Assembly (NCBI RefSeq): GCF_021155775.2
Contig: NC_060233.1
Coordinates: forward strand, 310,001 to 374,000
Direction of reading: 5' to 3'
DNA: 64,000 bases
Source of the DNA: Neodiprion pinetum
Lineage: Eukaryota; Arthropoda; Insecta; Hymenoptera; Diprionidae
The notes under the pieces were generated by a model. It did no database searches, was not told the origin of the DNA, and worked only from the letters and a program-made list of their open reading frames with translations. A program made the translations under genes and the position numbers. Shown piece by piece: positions 25,517 to 38,497 of this stretch. Every line of letters begins with the position of its first letter. The stretch's first letter is position 1.

Positions 25517-26467
25517 CCATTAAAATCTTAGAGAAATCAGCTAATCGACCAAATAATGCGACGGTCAATCTGGGGTTAATAGTGGGAGCACAATAAATTA
25601 AAAAAATTTTATGGTAGCGTAGTTAGCAGCGGTCAAGAGTTGATAAAATGTTATACATATGAGAAACTTTATAAAGGATTACCAAACTCAAATTGTTCTA
25701 AATACTCGCACCATTGTTGTTAATTTGCTGTGTGAACAATGAGCAATGACACTTGTTCTTAAGTCGGTTGCTTGTACATTTAAAACTTTCATTTTAATCA
25801 TTATGACACACACTATCATGAGCCATGCTTCTTCACCTCCTAGCTGTAATTTACTAGTTTTTAGTTGAAGAGAAAAGATAATGTCACATACTATTTTAGC
25901 TCTCTCCAGTTATTATCATCTTCATTCTTTCAATTATTAAGATTTTACCCTATGTATGTATAGATCGATACAAACCCTAACATAATTCGCGAAACGTGCC
26001 CAAACTTTTATACGTCTTATTACGCGTTGAGCTTCTACCCCATTTATTTCCCTCTGATATATGTATATTATATATGTAACAACACACTACATACTATACC
26101 TATGTATTGTATAGTACACCATAAAAGTATGGATATAGAAAAACCAACTTATAAATTAATATGGGTATGTAGCCAGAATAAGACTTCTGTACTATATTGT
26201 AGACCCTTACATAAACGTGTATGTGTGCAAATAGTATACGTCAAAGTTTGGAGCTGCATTATCTCTGTACATAATACATATCCTTAGATAAAAATGATTG
26301 TATTATAAGTTATGATCATCTTCCATTTTATCCATTTCAATATTAATAATTATTATTAGTTGAATATAGATTGTATATAACGAGTACCTAATATCGTTGA
26401 AATATGTATGGGAAAATAAGAGTACTGAGTACTAGAAAAATATAATTATGGTTACACGAATATTATA

Positions 26468-26473
26468 AATAAA
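26468..26473 (+). other. Candidate poly(A) signal AATAAA for CECR2
   Basis: AATAAA about 950 bases past the CECR2 stop. An earlier AATAAA at 25592-25597 is an alternative; sequence alone does not decide which is used. Confidence 0.4.
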
Positions 26474-29373
26474 TATACCTTGCGATTATTAAAGTAGAAT
26501 ACAGTTGGATCCAGTGTCGACGGTACCCTGACTAATATGTTATTAATTTTTTTCTATTTTTTTTTTTTACCCCTACATTTACCTATAACTTTGAAAATAG
26601 AGTCAGGTGGATTGTGACAGGCATAAATTGCGTGTATAATGAAAAAAGAACTTTATGTACCAATATATTACAGGTGTGTAATAATCGAAATATTACTATA
26701 TTATAACAATTACTATCATTAAGTTACATATTGAATATCGATAAAAGTGATGACAAAAACATATACCTATATCTAGACATATTGTAAATGGACGTGTAAT
26801 TCTAATGAAAATTAAACCACGTTTTGTTATAAATCTCATCACCTATTGAACTACCGTGTAAATGCAAATCGACTCAATCCCGAGAAATGGTTTCATCCGG
26901 GAATTCCCGTAGAAATACTCAGAAACTTTCGCGGACTTTCGATAACGATAGAATCGTGGAGTCGGCTCCTAAAGCAGTCATTGCGTCACCCTTTATTGTA
27001 GTTATTTTCTAATCATTGTAATACTGCGAAAACGTCCGCAATCTAACAATCATTTTTGATAATCATGAAGTCTTTAAAACCGCTTCTAATTATGTGAAAT
27101 TTGAAAATCACGCCAGCAAGAATGTCTTGGGCTGGATTTTCACGGGCGTCAAATTCACGCGGCAGCGCCAGCAAAATGTGAACCGACGCCAAGGAAAATG
27201 CCGCGAGTCGAAACCGACGTGGTTAGGCTAATGGATCTCAATTACGTTTTTAATCGAATAATTTAGCAATCTGGGATTGTGAAAGAATGGGCAACATGAA
27301 GAAGCGAGATAAAGTAGCTGCGTGATGGCGTATTCGGACTGCGCGCAATCGATTCCACTCGAAAAATTACGTCGATGTAGTGCATCAAATAATTAATTTA
27401 CCTATTTTTCATAATCAGTCAAATTTTAATCAAACAAATCCAAAATCAAAAAACCTTGCTTTTTTTCAAATTTTATGAGTTCGGAAATTTTTCGTCTCAA
27501 AATCATTTTGCAAGACTGTTTTACCACTAATCGGACCCTGAGGAATGGGAAAGAGGCATCACAACGAGCGTAAGATGAAGAGCAGAGGTAATTCTTCTGG
27601 AAGGAAATCTTACGTTTTTCGGCTGTAACTCTTGATCCGTTGCTCGCAACATATTCCATAGAGCTTGGTTATAAGTTCTATAAACAGCTGTTCGAGATAA
27701 AAGAAAATAATCTAATTCATTCTCATTATTCTAGAATCGTAATACGTGTATGGCATTGAAATGAATCAAGTATAAATATCTTTTGTATTATTATTTACTG
27801 GTCAGAAGAAAGGCCCTGGACACACCGCAATATCTTCAGAATGGACTATGCGGTAATAAACGTGTGAAAAGGCATCTTAATTTTGCACGTGAAAATCTAT
27901 CCTTATGATTACCGATGATAACATGTGATTGCATTTTTTTGTTATAATAGCAGTAGTCTTGTAATTTTTATGTAGTCATATGTATAGTCAGATTTTAGCT
28001 TATTTAAAGCAGGGGGTCTTTTGTTACCACAAGAAAATTTGTGTAGTCTCTGTAGTCTACAAAAATCACTGTGTCACTTTTTTCTAAATGGAAGAATCAA
28101 TATATGCGGACGATATATCGGCATAAGATGATTATTACAAGAAATGAAATTGCTGGTCAAAAATCCCCGCAATCAGCAGGTCAAAATCGCAATAATTTTT
28201 ATATTTTAAATATAGTTACCCTCAAATACAGTTACCAATTTGAAAAGTCTCTAATATCCATGCATCCGTACGCCGTAGACGAACGTAATTTTCTGTGAAA
28301 AAACGAATGCAAATTATTAAACAAGTCGCTGTGATTGATGGTCTTACAATTAGAGGAAAAAGAAACGAAAAAGTATCGCGGTTAAATATTTGGCCTGCTT
28401 GGCATTTTAGTGCGCGCGTGATTTTTGACGCGATCGACAGTATTGCACTGCATCGATCATGTGATTTTACCGCAAGAGCGTGAATTCGCAACTAAAGCTG
28501 ATTCTTGTCTCGAGTCAAAAGAATTTACACGCGAATTCTCACATAAACAGCCTGCAATCGCGCATTCGATGATCCTAATTCAACCGCCTAATTGTAGGCA
28601 ACTTTGACTTGGTTCAGTGATGATTTGTTCTCGCTGCGGGTCCTGTGGATATTCGTTGGTTTTTCTGTGCTTCATTTCTTGGGAAACGCTACAACTAATA
28701 ATTTGATCAGTGTGGTTTCCAAGAGAAAGCAATTCTGACCAGTTACGAGTGCTTCAGGCCTCGTGTTGAAAAGATAAACAGCTAAAAAAAACTGAAATAT
28801 TTTTTATATTTTCGCAGGGGCTGATTTGGCTGATGCTACGAATATTCGAGTTCTGTTTTGGGACTTTCTGAGCACCTAATTAACCAAAAAGGTGGTTGAA
28901 TAAATTGTCTACGAAACAAAAATTTTACTGGTGAAAAATAAAATATATGTATAAATAAGACTGGAACAAAATAATGTGGCAAGATTGTTGCGCTATACTA
29001 CTCAGCATCTTCAATATGGCAGCTGTTACTGTCCTTGGCCAGTGTTTTTGACGTTGATGATGAACGTGTATTTTATCAGATAAGGATTGAATAAGGTTTT
29101 TGTTTCGTGTACAAACATGTAGTGAGCTAAATATTCAGTGACAAATGACAACAGACACTAAACACCCTCACCTCAATTACTTACACCTCTGACATATGAC
29201 AGAAGAGAGAGATACACTCGTCACGTATCCACGGTTCCACGGTCAACGTCATCAAAGTTCTCGGACCAGCTAGCAAAAAAACTTCGTCGCGCCCAAGGGT
29301 AAGCTTCTGCCTCTAAATATTCGCAGTTTTACGCGAGCAAGATTTTACCCTTGAACATCATTATCAACCTGAC

Positions 29374-29396
29374 TTAACCTAACCTAACTTAACTAT
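29374..29396 (+). repeat. Short AACCTAACCT (TTAGG-like) tract
   Basis: Imperfect AACCT/AACTT units about 145 bases upstream of the Pez-like start codon; same motif as at 15359 and 35031. Confidence 0.65.
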
Positions 29397-29538
29397 AACC
29401 CATTCAGATTACAATAGATTCCAAAAATCAAGTGAAATCTGAGAGTTCCCAAAATACTTACTCGAGGGGCTCAATATTCATGGTTGAAACTATTTTGTAA
29501 TTTTTCTTTGACCCTAGCTACTCATCACGCAAAGAAAA

Positions 29539-31516
29539 ATGCCGTTCAAATTTCATCTAAAAAAAAGTCGACAGTACAATGTTATATCTAAGAATCAGTA
29601 TGTAATTTGTGTCGAGCTTTTGGACACAGGATCAATAGAATGTACCTTGGATGTACAAAGCCTGGGCCACGAATGTCTGACCAATGTAGCGCAGAGGCTA
29701 GGTCTTGGACAGCCAGAATTCTTCGGACTGAGCTATATCTCTCATCATGGATCGCCAGCAACGCGCTGGGTCCAGATGGACAAACCTCTTAAACGGCAAC
29801 TTGAAAAGGAAGCTAGAAGCTTTAATTTGCGACTTAGAGTTATGTATTTTATTACCGACGTCCAGCTCATACAGGATGAAATAACGAGGCAAGTCTGAAA
29901 CCAATAGTAATGATTTTACATCTCTCTGAAATTGGCACAGTCAGTTTCATTGGCAAATATTTATTAATTCAAACTTGGATGTGAAATGATCGGAGTGGGT
30001 GTTGGGGCATGCTTGAGAAATTTAATCACATTCCAGGTATCACTATTATCTACAACTGAAAATGGATGTTATCGATGGTAGAATTCACTGTAACTCTAGA
30101 GAGGCAAGCACCTTGGCAAGCTATTCGATGCAGGCAGAATTTGGCAATTACGACCCTCAACGACACACTGCAGAGTACCTTCAGCAGTGCATACTATTTT
30201 CAAAAGTATGCTCAATCTGTAAATACATGTTACGCAACTATGAAAAATTTCCCTTCTTTAGATCCGCCGCATTTACTGAATCCATGCTGTTTCTTTTTTT
30301 CCTTCCTCTTTTATCATCAGAACGTCATACAAGCTGATTCTAGCGGGCAAGACTCATTACTTTCAGCAGCCATTGTTCGATACAAGAACCTTTCTGGTCT
30401 TACACAAGCTGCCGCAGAAGAACTTTATGTGTCTATTGCTGTACATCTGGAGGGCTATGGCCGAGAAACATTTGCTGCTAAGGTGAATAACTAGAATCTA
30501 CAGTTGCGACATACCATTCAAACCGTCAAAAGTGACTTTATAGCTAAATTTATTATAATAGTTATCGGAGTTCTTAGAGTGTTGTGTCGATGGCTCATTT
30601 CTGTCACACGACGTCTAGCTGGATAATAATATACGGATTCTAATGGAGCCATATAACATTTGCAGGATGATGCAAATAACGAAATCTTTCTTGGAATTTC
30701 AATGAACGGAATCATCATTGGGTACTCTAACGTGCAGCTGACATCATTTTACAGGTACAGTTTGTGGTATTCAAGTAATTTTTCATTATTTCAATGCTCA
30801 ATCACTAGGACTCTCTGTAAAAAATCATAACTCATAACGCAGTTCTTCCTATATAATATGTTACAGATGGAAAGATATTAGCAATGTAATCAATCATAAA
30901 AAAACATTCAAAATCGAATGTCAAGCTGAAAATGAAGAACCCAAGCAGTTTCATTTTAGTGATGCGCGAACAGCGAAGTATGTTTGGCGATTATGTATAT
31001 CTCAGCATACATTCTACATGCAACACCAAGAGTCTAATCTCGTCAATAAAATGAGTAATAGTCATCTAGTGAGTATCATGAATATATTTTAATCAATTTG
31101 ATATTCAAATCTAGATCAATTGCTTTATTTAGACGCAAATTTTTTTCTAGGATCCTGATAATATTGACGTAAGAGATGAAATAAGAGACGTAAATATCGA
31201 TAATGAAGCCAAAGCTACAAGTCAGGCACATTTCAATAGCTGCAATGATATATCCTCGTCGCCATTCCCTGTCGCTGCATCATCTATCAATATGGATACA
31301 CTTCGTGCCTTACTTCCATCTTATAGACCGGCACCTGATTATGATACTGCCGTGCAAAAAAAATACAATACTGCCCCAAATGGTTCACATCACTATTACG
31401 CGAACCAATCGAATGTACATTCGCCCTCACTTGCGCACGAAGTTTGTATGTCAACAATTATCAGCCCTGAATTATCGTCTCTACTCGGTAATGCAGTGAA
31501 CAGAAGTAGATATTGA
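29539..31516 (+). CDS. FERM-only Pez/PTPN14/PTPN21-like protein
   Basis: Six exons: 29539-29888, 30037-30205, 30321-30482, 30666-30754, 30867-31068, 31151-31516; total 445 aa. Nearly all of it is a three-lobe FERM domain of the PTPN14/PTPN21/Pez subfamily: F1 from about residue 15, F2 with ITRYHYYLQLKMDVIDGRI, the LSGLTQAAAEELY segment, and the F3/PH-like lobe with TAKYVWRLCISQHTFY. Near the end LPSYRPAPDYDTA is a linker motif typical of this subfamily. Typical Pez proteins run past 1000 residues and finish with a tyrosine phosphatase domain; here a stop follows at 31514-31516, and I find no phosphatase motif between it and the next gene. FERM domains anchor proteins to membranes and the cortex, and Pez acts in Hippo-pathway control in flies. 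Intron 1 starts with GC, not GT (AG|GCAAGT at 29889). Convergent with ABHD16A. Confidence 0.85.
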
Positions 31517-31618
31517 TTAATGTAAACATACAGTACGGGTATTTAAAAGAAAAATGTTGAATCATACATATAGTTTGTATCAAGTGCCTCTTACTTCGGA
31601 TAGTTTTGCAATCTATGT

Positions 31619-31624
31619 AATAAA
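31619..31624 (+). other. Poly(A) signal AATAAA for the Pez-like gene
   Basis: AATAAA about 100 bases after the stop codon, supporting termination of the transcript here. Confidence 0.6.
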
Positions 31625-32104
31625 TCTTAACACGTCGTAACGCATCAAAGCGCAGTTTTTTTTTGTTTTTTTTTTTTTTATCACTAATCCACGTCATTAG
31701 AACGCATACTGTAAATTATTCGCATTTTCATCATAATTTTAAAGGTACGATGAAACTGCTGTACGTTTTATCATATTTATTTATCAAGAATAAATGCCTG
31801 ATTCAGGAAACTTAATATCGTTTTTTTTTTTTATTTATTACAATTGCAACGACAATCAAATTCGACTGTTTCGTATAGAAAAAATAATGAAAACGCTTTA
31901 TTCCAATTAAAAAATACATAAATAACCATAAGAATCCGACAACAGTTACCCTTCTCTTTCACAAACAAAATAGAACCACTAGATACTACAAAACTTCCAT
32001 GAGATCTTGGCGCGCAGCATAGTAAACAGTTGAAAACTTCCTATACAAACACTTACTTCTCTCTAACAAAATTATACTGTCGATCTTGAATACTGTTCGC
32101 ACTA

Positions 32105-32110
32105 TTTATT
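32105..32110 (-). other. Poly(A) signal AATAAA for ABHD16A
   Basis: AATAAA on the minus strand, about 160 bases past the ABHD16A stop. Confidence 0.55.
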
Positions 32111-32266
32111 AGATGAAAGCAATATATGCATATGAAAATAACCGACCAATTTTTGTAAATAAAGAAAATAGAGTTGTAAACAGCTAGCAATGTCGGAAAT
32201 TAATTAAAAGATTTGTTTATGCAAAAACCATACACAATAGAGGAAATTCTTCTAGTCTGTGACGTG

Positions 32267-35170
32267 CTAAGTTGACTTGGTGAGTGTTGCTGGGTCCCAT
32301 CCAGGGTGAAAAAGCTCCTTGACCAATGGCGTACAATGCTGCGAGTGCTGATCTTTCATATATTTAGTTGCCTGAAATTAGAAAGAATCGTTTTCTCGTA
32401 TAGATTCTATTTGCCAGAGATGTGATCAGTTTTCCCATACATGTGCAATAATTTCATGGTTTATATGTTTACTTACTAGAAATAATGTCAGCTTAAGCCT
32501 ATCAGAAAGCTCACAACTTTCCCCAAGATCTGATGGATATGTAACGACATTACCCCGTGCAGTCAGATAATTCTTTATCATTGCAATACATTCTTCATCG
32601 TTAACTCCTGCCTGCTCAAGGATAGATCCTGTAAAAAGCATTGAACAAACAACAAGGTCAGATTTCATGAATCAAGGATAAGCGATGAACAGGTCTCAAG
32701 CTTCAATATTTATGTCACTTACGTCGCGCGTGTGGGCTTGCTACAGACAGAAATTTTCTAAGTAGTGATATTTCTGGGGTGCTTTGAAGTACGTGCGGGT
32801 AACGACGTGCCAGTAGCTTAGCCAATAAATGATTACCACGATTCCACGTGACGTTATTTTCATCTACATTGTCTGTACCAGAATTGTTCTCTGAGCTTTC
32901 TGTAACTGCGCACACCATTTCATCCTCCGTTCGTCTTATCAACAGCACTGGACCATGATATCTGAAAAATACGTCTACGATAACAGTGACGCATAAAAAT
33001 AATTCAATTTCTGAAGGTATTTTGCATCAGGGTTTGCATATTATCTCGAGTTTCAGGGAAAAATGAAGATTCAAGGTGGGGGTCTTCAACTGAGCATAAT
33101 TGAAAATAGATTCAAACTTGAGCACATCGGTAAAACATTAACCTGACTAGTTGTTCAGCAATGTTTAAATTCAGATGTTCCCTGACTGTAGTACGGACAA
33201 GTCTTTCAAGTGGTCTTGGCATTCTTGAAATTGCGAGTGGCAAAACATCGTCAAAAGTTGCGTCAAGGACCTTGAAAAAATTTCACATCAATTAAAATTA
33301 CAAACAGTTTGAAAGTTGGAAACTAAAAAATTCAGTTAATGAGAGATTGAGATTTTCAATTTTTGTGTCATACCACACTGGAAACAGAAGGATAGTGCAT
33401 TGCTGCCCAAGTCGCCGTGTATCCTCCGATGCTCCAACCATACAGTATTATCTGACTTTCCAAGAATCCCAGACGATGGATGGCAAAGCCCATCACACAA
33501 TCGATTCCATTCTGTTCTTGCGACGGATATGGCAAGCCCTGTACCGTAACTTTCGTTATTTATTATCAGGAATAAGGTAGATAGTACTTTTCTTTTGTTA
33601 GAAAAAGCGTTCAAAATTTTTGTTGTAATCTGCGTAATTGGTAAATTAAAGTACTTGAGGTTCATTTCAAATTCTACTTGATCAACTAATCAGTATCTTA
33701 TGGAATGCTATGATCCAAACAATGAGAAATATAGCAACACGATCTTATCTTTACGCATGGTGTTGGGTAGTTTATAAGTGTCATATATTGTGATAGATAC
33801 CGTGCTACCCCCAAAACCAGGGTGATTCCATCCTAGTACCGAGTAGCCTTTGCTGAGTGGCGTACCTAGGATTCCGATCTCATAAAATCCACAATTTCCT
33901 TCGCATGCTACAACTAGAGTATTGCCATGAGTTGACCTGTAAGTTTGGTAGTGAGATTTACATGAATTGTACACAGAAAACAGAATTGCACATCAATTTA
34001 GGGAATGAAAAATAATCACTTGTTACGTTGATCAACAAACATCGTGTCAATGTAATTTCCATCTACGGTAGCCAATTTCGATCTTGTCCCACCCCTTTTG
34101 ATCAGATCAACTCTTCCTTGCAAGAGTGTAGATGCTTGATCAAAGAAAAAATTTGATCAGGTCAAGAGGAGGGAAATTCATTCTGTTATAAATAAATGTA
34201 TGACGATTTACTTGACAAGTACATAGTTACCCATGGCATAATTTAGAATTGAGATGCATCCCGGGTACATAAGCTTCACCGCAAAGGTATGTGCTACAAC
34301 ATAGGAAACGAGCCTACATGGAAGGGCCATCAATAGTTCTCCTTGCCTACGAGCACTTTCGTTTCTATCCATTCTATGTAGCGCTTTTTTTAGATCTCGG
34401 TCTCTGTAAAAATTACAGGTATATCAAAAGACAAGAAATGATGCTTGGATAGTTACATTGTAATCTCAATCGGTGAAAATAATCTGAACAATTTCTGAGT
34501 TGTAGCTTTGGTTCGTCGATAAACTGTAACTGCTCACCTGATCTCCTTGGGAAAATCAAAGTCAACCGGCCATGCCCAAAATTCAAAATCGTACTGAAGC
34601 AGTTGTCTTTTAGACTCGGAATCATAGCGTGCCTTGGCTTTGTTTAGAGTTTGAACAAACTTAATGTATACTGGATTTGTGGCTCTTGAGTAACCTCGAG
34701 CAACCAGGGAGGCGAATAAAATTACTCCTGCTCCAGCTGCGACCTTTGTCAATGAGCATATCTGGTCAGCCAAGGGGTAGCTGCGACGGTACATAAAAGT
34801 AGCTACAAACGGGATGGCATAGAGGCTGAACGACCACATCAAAGTAAACTGCCAGAAAAGGAGGATCAAAGTAGTTATTCAGTGTTGCAGCAATGCCTGG
34901 CTAGTTCTGTATAATACAATGCTGAGAACTTACGGAGGTGAGTATCTGATCGCCCCATCGTTCGAGATTCCGTGGCTCGTAGAGTTTCTGTAAATAAGTG
35001 GGAAAAATGTTTTGATAGTTAGTTATTCATAACCTAACCTAATTATCTTCCGGCTCTTAGCGCCGATTGCAAAAATTAATCACGTTACGCACGTCAATTG
35101 GTCCGGTGTCGTATATCTTGTACAAGCGTGGACTGAGCAAACATTTGAATAATATTCTGATTATCGACAT
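32267..35170 (-). CDS. ABHD16A: ABHD16A, membrane alpha/beta-hydrolase (phosphatidylserine lipase)
   Basis: Eleven exons (minus): 35093-35170, 34934-34987, 34538-34848, 34231-34403, 34020-34134, 33801-33936, 33374-33538, 33143-33270, 32723-32961, 32477-32628, 32267-32371; total 551 aa, close to human (558). ABHD16A hydrolyses phosphatidylserine to lysophosphatidylserine at ER membranes. The N-terminus CLLSPRLYKIYDTGPID and two hydrophobic segments (WSFSLYAIPFVATFM; VAAGAGVILFASLVA) come first. The hydrolase core follows: CEGNCGFYEIG, GYSVLGWNHPGFGGST, the nucleophile elbow GWSIGG, then DATFDDVLPLA with the likely acidic residue, and HLNLNIAEQLVRYHGPVLLIRRTEDE. The catalytic His cannot be placed safely by eye; the C-terminal HCTPL is conserved. 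It shares an 842-bp divergent upstream region with TMEM208. Confidence 0.93.
35031..35042 (+). repeat. Short AACCTAACCTAA (TTAGG-like) tract
   Basis: Two and a half AACCT units in ABHD16A intron 1, about 50 bases from the first coding exon; same motif as at 15359 and 29374. Confidence 0.65.
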
Positions 35171-36012
35171 TTCGTTCGAGTCAAGTCGATTTACTACTGG
35201 TATTACCGTCGTATTACCGAGTCATCAAGCCCACGACGGACTCTGGTCAAAGTCATCAAACTCTGGATATGTAGCTTGACCCGAAGGGGCAGGCAGGTGC
35301 GTACAGGCGTCTGCCTAATTTGTTATGTCATGAATGATGCAATTTATGACAGACAACTCCAGCGTTTACACCGCCAGGTGACGGCAGGGGAGGGGATAAC
35401 CTCTTATTGTCGGACATTGTGTGAACTTTACAACGAACCGCGAAATTATAATATTATTAATCCGCATACGACTGAAAGGAAGTTAATCGTACCATCTTTG
35501 TGTTCATAAATTGCTTACGTAAACTATTCCGCAGAAAAGATGAACGAAAAAACAATCTTTGCGAGTCACCTGCTGTCGCAGCAGTCGCATTTTAATTCTA
35601 AATCGAGAGTACAGGTTCTACATTATTTCCGACTCGATGACTGACTTGACTGTATATCACGGTCTTCTGTATGTTGCCATGATTTCCATTAACCTGTTTT
35701 GAATTCTCATCATCATTTATAAATAATTCAAATTGACGTAACTATAATCCACTTCTTTTAAGTTCATTAAATAGACTACATTAGCACTTGTACTTGTGAG
35801 AAGATAATAGTTCATACGTGAAAAGAAGACTGGCTTTTGTGTGACTCGTCTTGATATGAGAATCTAATCTCAATCTTAACCTTAAAATTGTTTCGCATAC
35901 GAGACGTTCGGGACATTAAAGTGCAATATGGATGCATGATTACTCGACTGTTTCCTTGACATCATTTTTCGTAACAGTGAAATAAGTACCATACTCGTAT
36001 CTAGATAAAACT
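35171..36012. promoter_or_regulatory. Divergent upstream region, ABHD16A / TMEM208
   Basis: 842 bp between opposite start codons. It must contain the TMEM208 leader and probably both promoters. I see no clear TATA box. Small open frames (70-77 codons at 35067-35509) overlap the ABHD16A first exon or match nothing. Confidence 0.5.
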
Positions 36013-38497
36013 ATGGCGGTGAGTTAAGTTGTTATTTGAAATTACATTGTGATCTTATTTTTCTGTAAATTTGAATAATCTTTAAACGAATAAAAATTCA
36101 TCGCTCGCAAGATTACCAACAAATTTATGTGATTGCATACGAATTTCTCCATATACCTTTATACGAATTAATGGATAAGAGTCTAGTGGCACAATCTTAC
36201 ATCCCTGTTTTGAATTATGGCAGTCCAAACTTTTGATCAACTTGTTAATAGAAATTCAAAATATAACTCTAACGCTGCTAAGGTAAGGAACGCTGTTTTT
36301 CCTTTTAGCCACCCACGAAAAGCACTAAGGTAGCGACGAGAGGAGCCAAACAAATACTGGAAGAAAATGCATCGACCCTCAGTTTTTACAGAAACATGGT
36401 ATTTGGAGCAGCTGGTATTTACCTCACAGCAATGATGGTCTTCTTTGCATTCACCACTTTTACTATTGTATGAAACATTCTAACGAGTCAAATAATCTAT
36501 CTATTAATTTGATAATATTGTGTGCTTGGCGTACCGACAACACGTAGCTGGTGTGCTTCATAGAAATCAGGATTCTGTGATATATAAAGGCTTATTTAAT
36601 TTTCACATTATTTGCCGTGCAATTCGGTACTTTGTGTTACATTGTTTGTAGTGGTCTAGCGCAGAGAATCTTGGAAATTCAAAGCACATTTTTAAGTCAT
36701 AATGAATATTCATTATATTTTCACGTGACACGCTTGGCTGTATGATAGGTACTAGAATTTGGATAAAATGGGTTTACACAACTCCAAGACGAACACGAAT
36801 AATCGCAAACTCGGATAAAGCGGGCTTCGTTAAATCAGAGATCTACTATGTTTGAAAAAATTTCAATAAACATACAATCCAACTTCCTATTTCACGAACG
36901 AATTATATTTAAGTATTATTAAGTTGAACACCCAACTGATGAAAATTTCAAATGACTAATTTTAAAAAGGTAGAGCTTCTTAAGAGAAGGTAAATCAAAG
37001 GTATATAATTCTTTTCTTCTTCTCTTCCTACTTTGATCATTTCAGACTTTGACAATATTAACGGGATTGATACACGTAGCTTGTTATCAATTCATGGCAT
37101 ATATGGCCCGTGCAAAGTATGCTGAATCTGGCCAGCTCATTGATTCAGGAGTTGACTTGAATATGGAAGGCGGAATCGCTGAGTGAGTGTACCACATTTT
37201 CTATGCACATCTATTATGCTAGAGATTCCCCAGTTTTTATATTATTTGATTATTCAAGTCTTTTCTGTGGTACAAACGTATAATTGAAAATATTCGTTCT
37301 TGGTTTTATAGCTTTCCTTTTCTTATAATTGAGAATCCATTGCATTTCGGGGGAGTTGTATGAATCTAATTATTATTAACTCATAGTATTGTTTATACCA
37401 AGAATGTGCAGTATTTTCATCATTTAGCAAATCATTCAAATTCCGCAACACTTTGAATGTATATTGGTAAATTACTGTAGGTCAATACTGGTAACAAATA
37501 GATTATTATGGAAGGAATTTGCGATATCGACTTGATGAAAAATTGTCATTCGCAGGCACGTTAAGGATCTGATCATCCTAACGTCCGGTGTACAAGTGCT
37601 GTCTCTGATTTCAAACTACTTCTGGTTTTTGTGGCTATTGGTGAGTGTGATAGGAAAATTTACAATACATTTTGTAATATACGACAAGTACGAGCCTCGC
37701 ATATTTCATTTCCCTCGACCAGCGACGTTATTTTTTTTATCAAAATGGGCGACCACGAATTCCTCTACGAGATTGAAGTTAGTAACGTTATCGTAACGAA
37801 ACATTGGGGGAAACATCATTATTTTTAAAATTTTACAGCGATCTTTAAGAAACTAAGATTTCGAAATACGAGTCAGTTTTGTTTTATTACGGTTTACCGA
37901 ATCTCAGATGATTCTAAAATCGCGACATAATGGTTTGTCTTCAGCATGAATCGTCACTGTACCGTTACTAACTTCAATATGATTTCTCACTGCACGTAGG
38001 CGTCATTTATACGCGTAATAAATCTATTGGTTTCTCATTTGTAATTCATAACCAGCGAGCTGACTAGTTCCAGTACTACCAGTTCAGAATTTTCCAATTC
38101 CCGCTAACCGATGCACTCTGTTATTTTCCAGTTTTTTTTTTTTTTTAATTTTTTTCTTTACATCGCTAATCGATTTAATTACTTTGGAGGTTACAATTAT
38201 GGTCCAATAGTATCGTAAAAATAATCACCAGTTCACGTCAGTATCACTTTGGAGATCTTCTGGAACTTGTTATTCATTCTCCATTTCCTTTTTAGTTTTT
38301 TTTTTACACTGCCGCCTTTTGTTAACTTCATTCTACCTATTGCATATTATACCCTTAAACAGGCGCCGCTGCGGGGGGGCTGGATGTTATGGACAAAAAT
38401 ACTGTCGCCGTGGTTTTTTGCCGCACCTCAGGAGCAGCCGGAGATTGACGAGAAAAAACAGCGCAAGATGGAGAGAAAAATGGCAAAGCGTCATTAA
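36013..38497 (+). CDS. TMEM208: TMEM208 (SND2-type ER targeting membrane protein)
   Basis: Five exons: 36013-36018 (only ATG GCG), 36309-36467, 37046-37182, 37556-37640, 38363-38497; total 173 aa, the same as human. TMEM208 is an ER multi-pass protein related to yeast Snd2, which helps insert tail-anchored and other membrane proteins. MAPPTKSTKVATRGAKQI at the start, the segments FGAAGIYLTAMMVFFAF and LTILTGLIHVACYQFMAYMA, then DLNMEGGIAEHVKDLIILT, a third hydrophobic segment with SNYFWFLWLLAPLRG, PWFF, and a basic tail ending KMERKMAKRH all fit. The two-codon first exon rests on a good GTGAGT donor at 36019 and on MAP being the family start. Intron 4 (37641-38362) carries a short inverted-repeat element. 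Confidence 0.92.
37773..37977. mobile_element. MITE-like inverted-repeat element, copy 1 (TMEM208 intron 4)
   Basis: A 205-bp unit with ends TTGAAGTTAGTAACG and its inverted complement (CGTTACTAACTTCAA with one change nearby). The interior has no open frame of note and includes CGTAACGAAACATTG and a CAGATGATTCTAAA stretch. The same ends and interior landmarks recur at 52419-52609, so this is a dispersed family and not local palindrome noise. I could not define a target-site duplication. Probably a nonautonomous DNA transposon. Confidence 0.65.

Larger units (their letters stand above)
25517..29538. other. CECR2 3' UTR and 4-kb intergenic region
   Basis: Candidate CECR2 poly(A) signals are at 25592-25597 and 26468-26473. 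The remainder is AT-rich, with only short frames (under 90 codons) that match nothing I know. A TTAGG-like tract at 29374-29396 precedes the next gene. No gene is supported. Confidence 0.55.
31517..32266. other. 3' UTRs between convergent Pez-like and ABHD16A genes
   Basis: The 750 bp hold an AATAAA for the Pez-like gene at 31619-31624, T-rich tracts near 31660 and 31820, and an ABHD16A poly(A) signal on the minus strand at 32105-32110. No coding exon, and in particular no tyrosine phosphatase signature, is visible. Confidence 0.7.
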
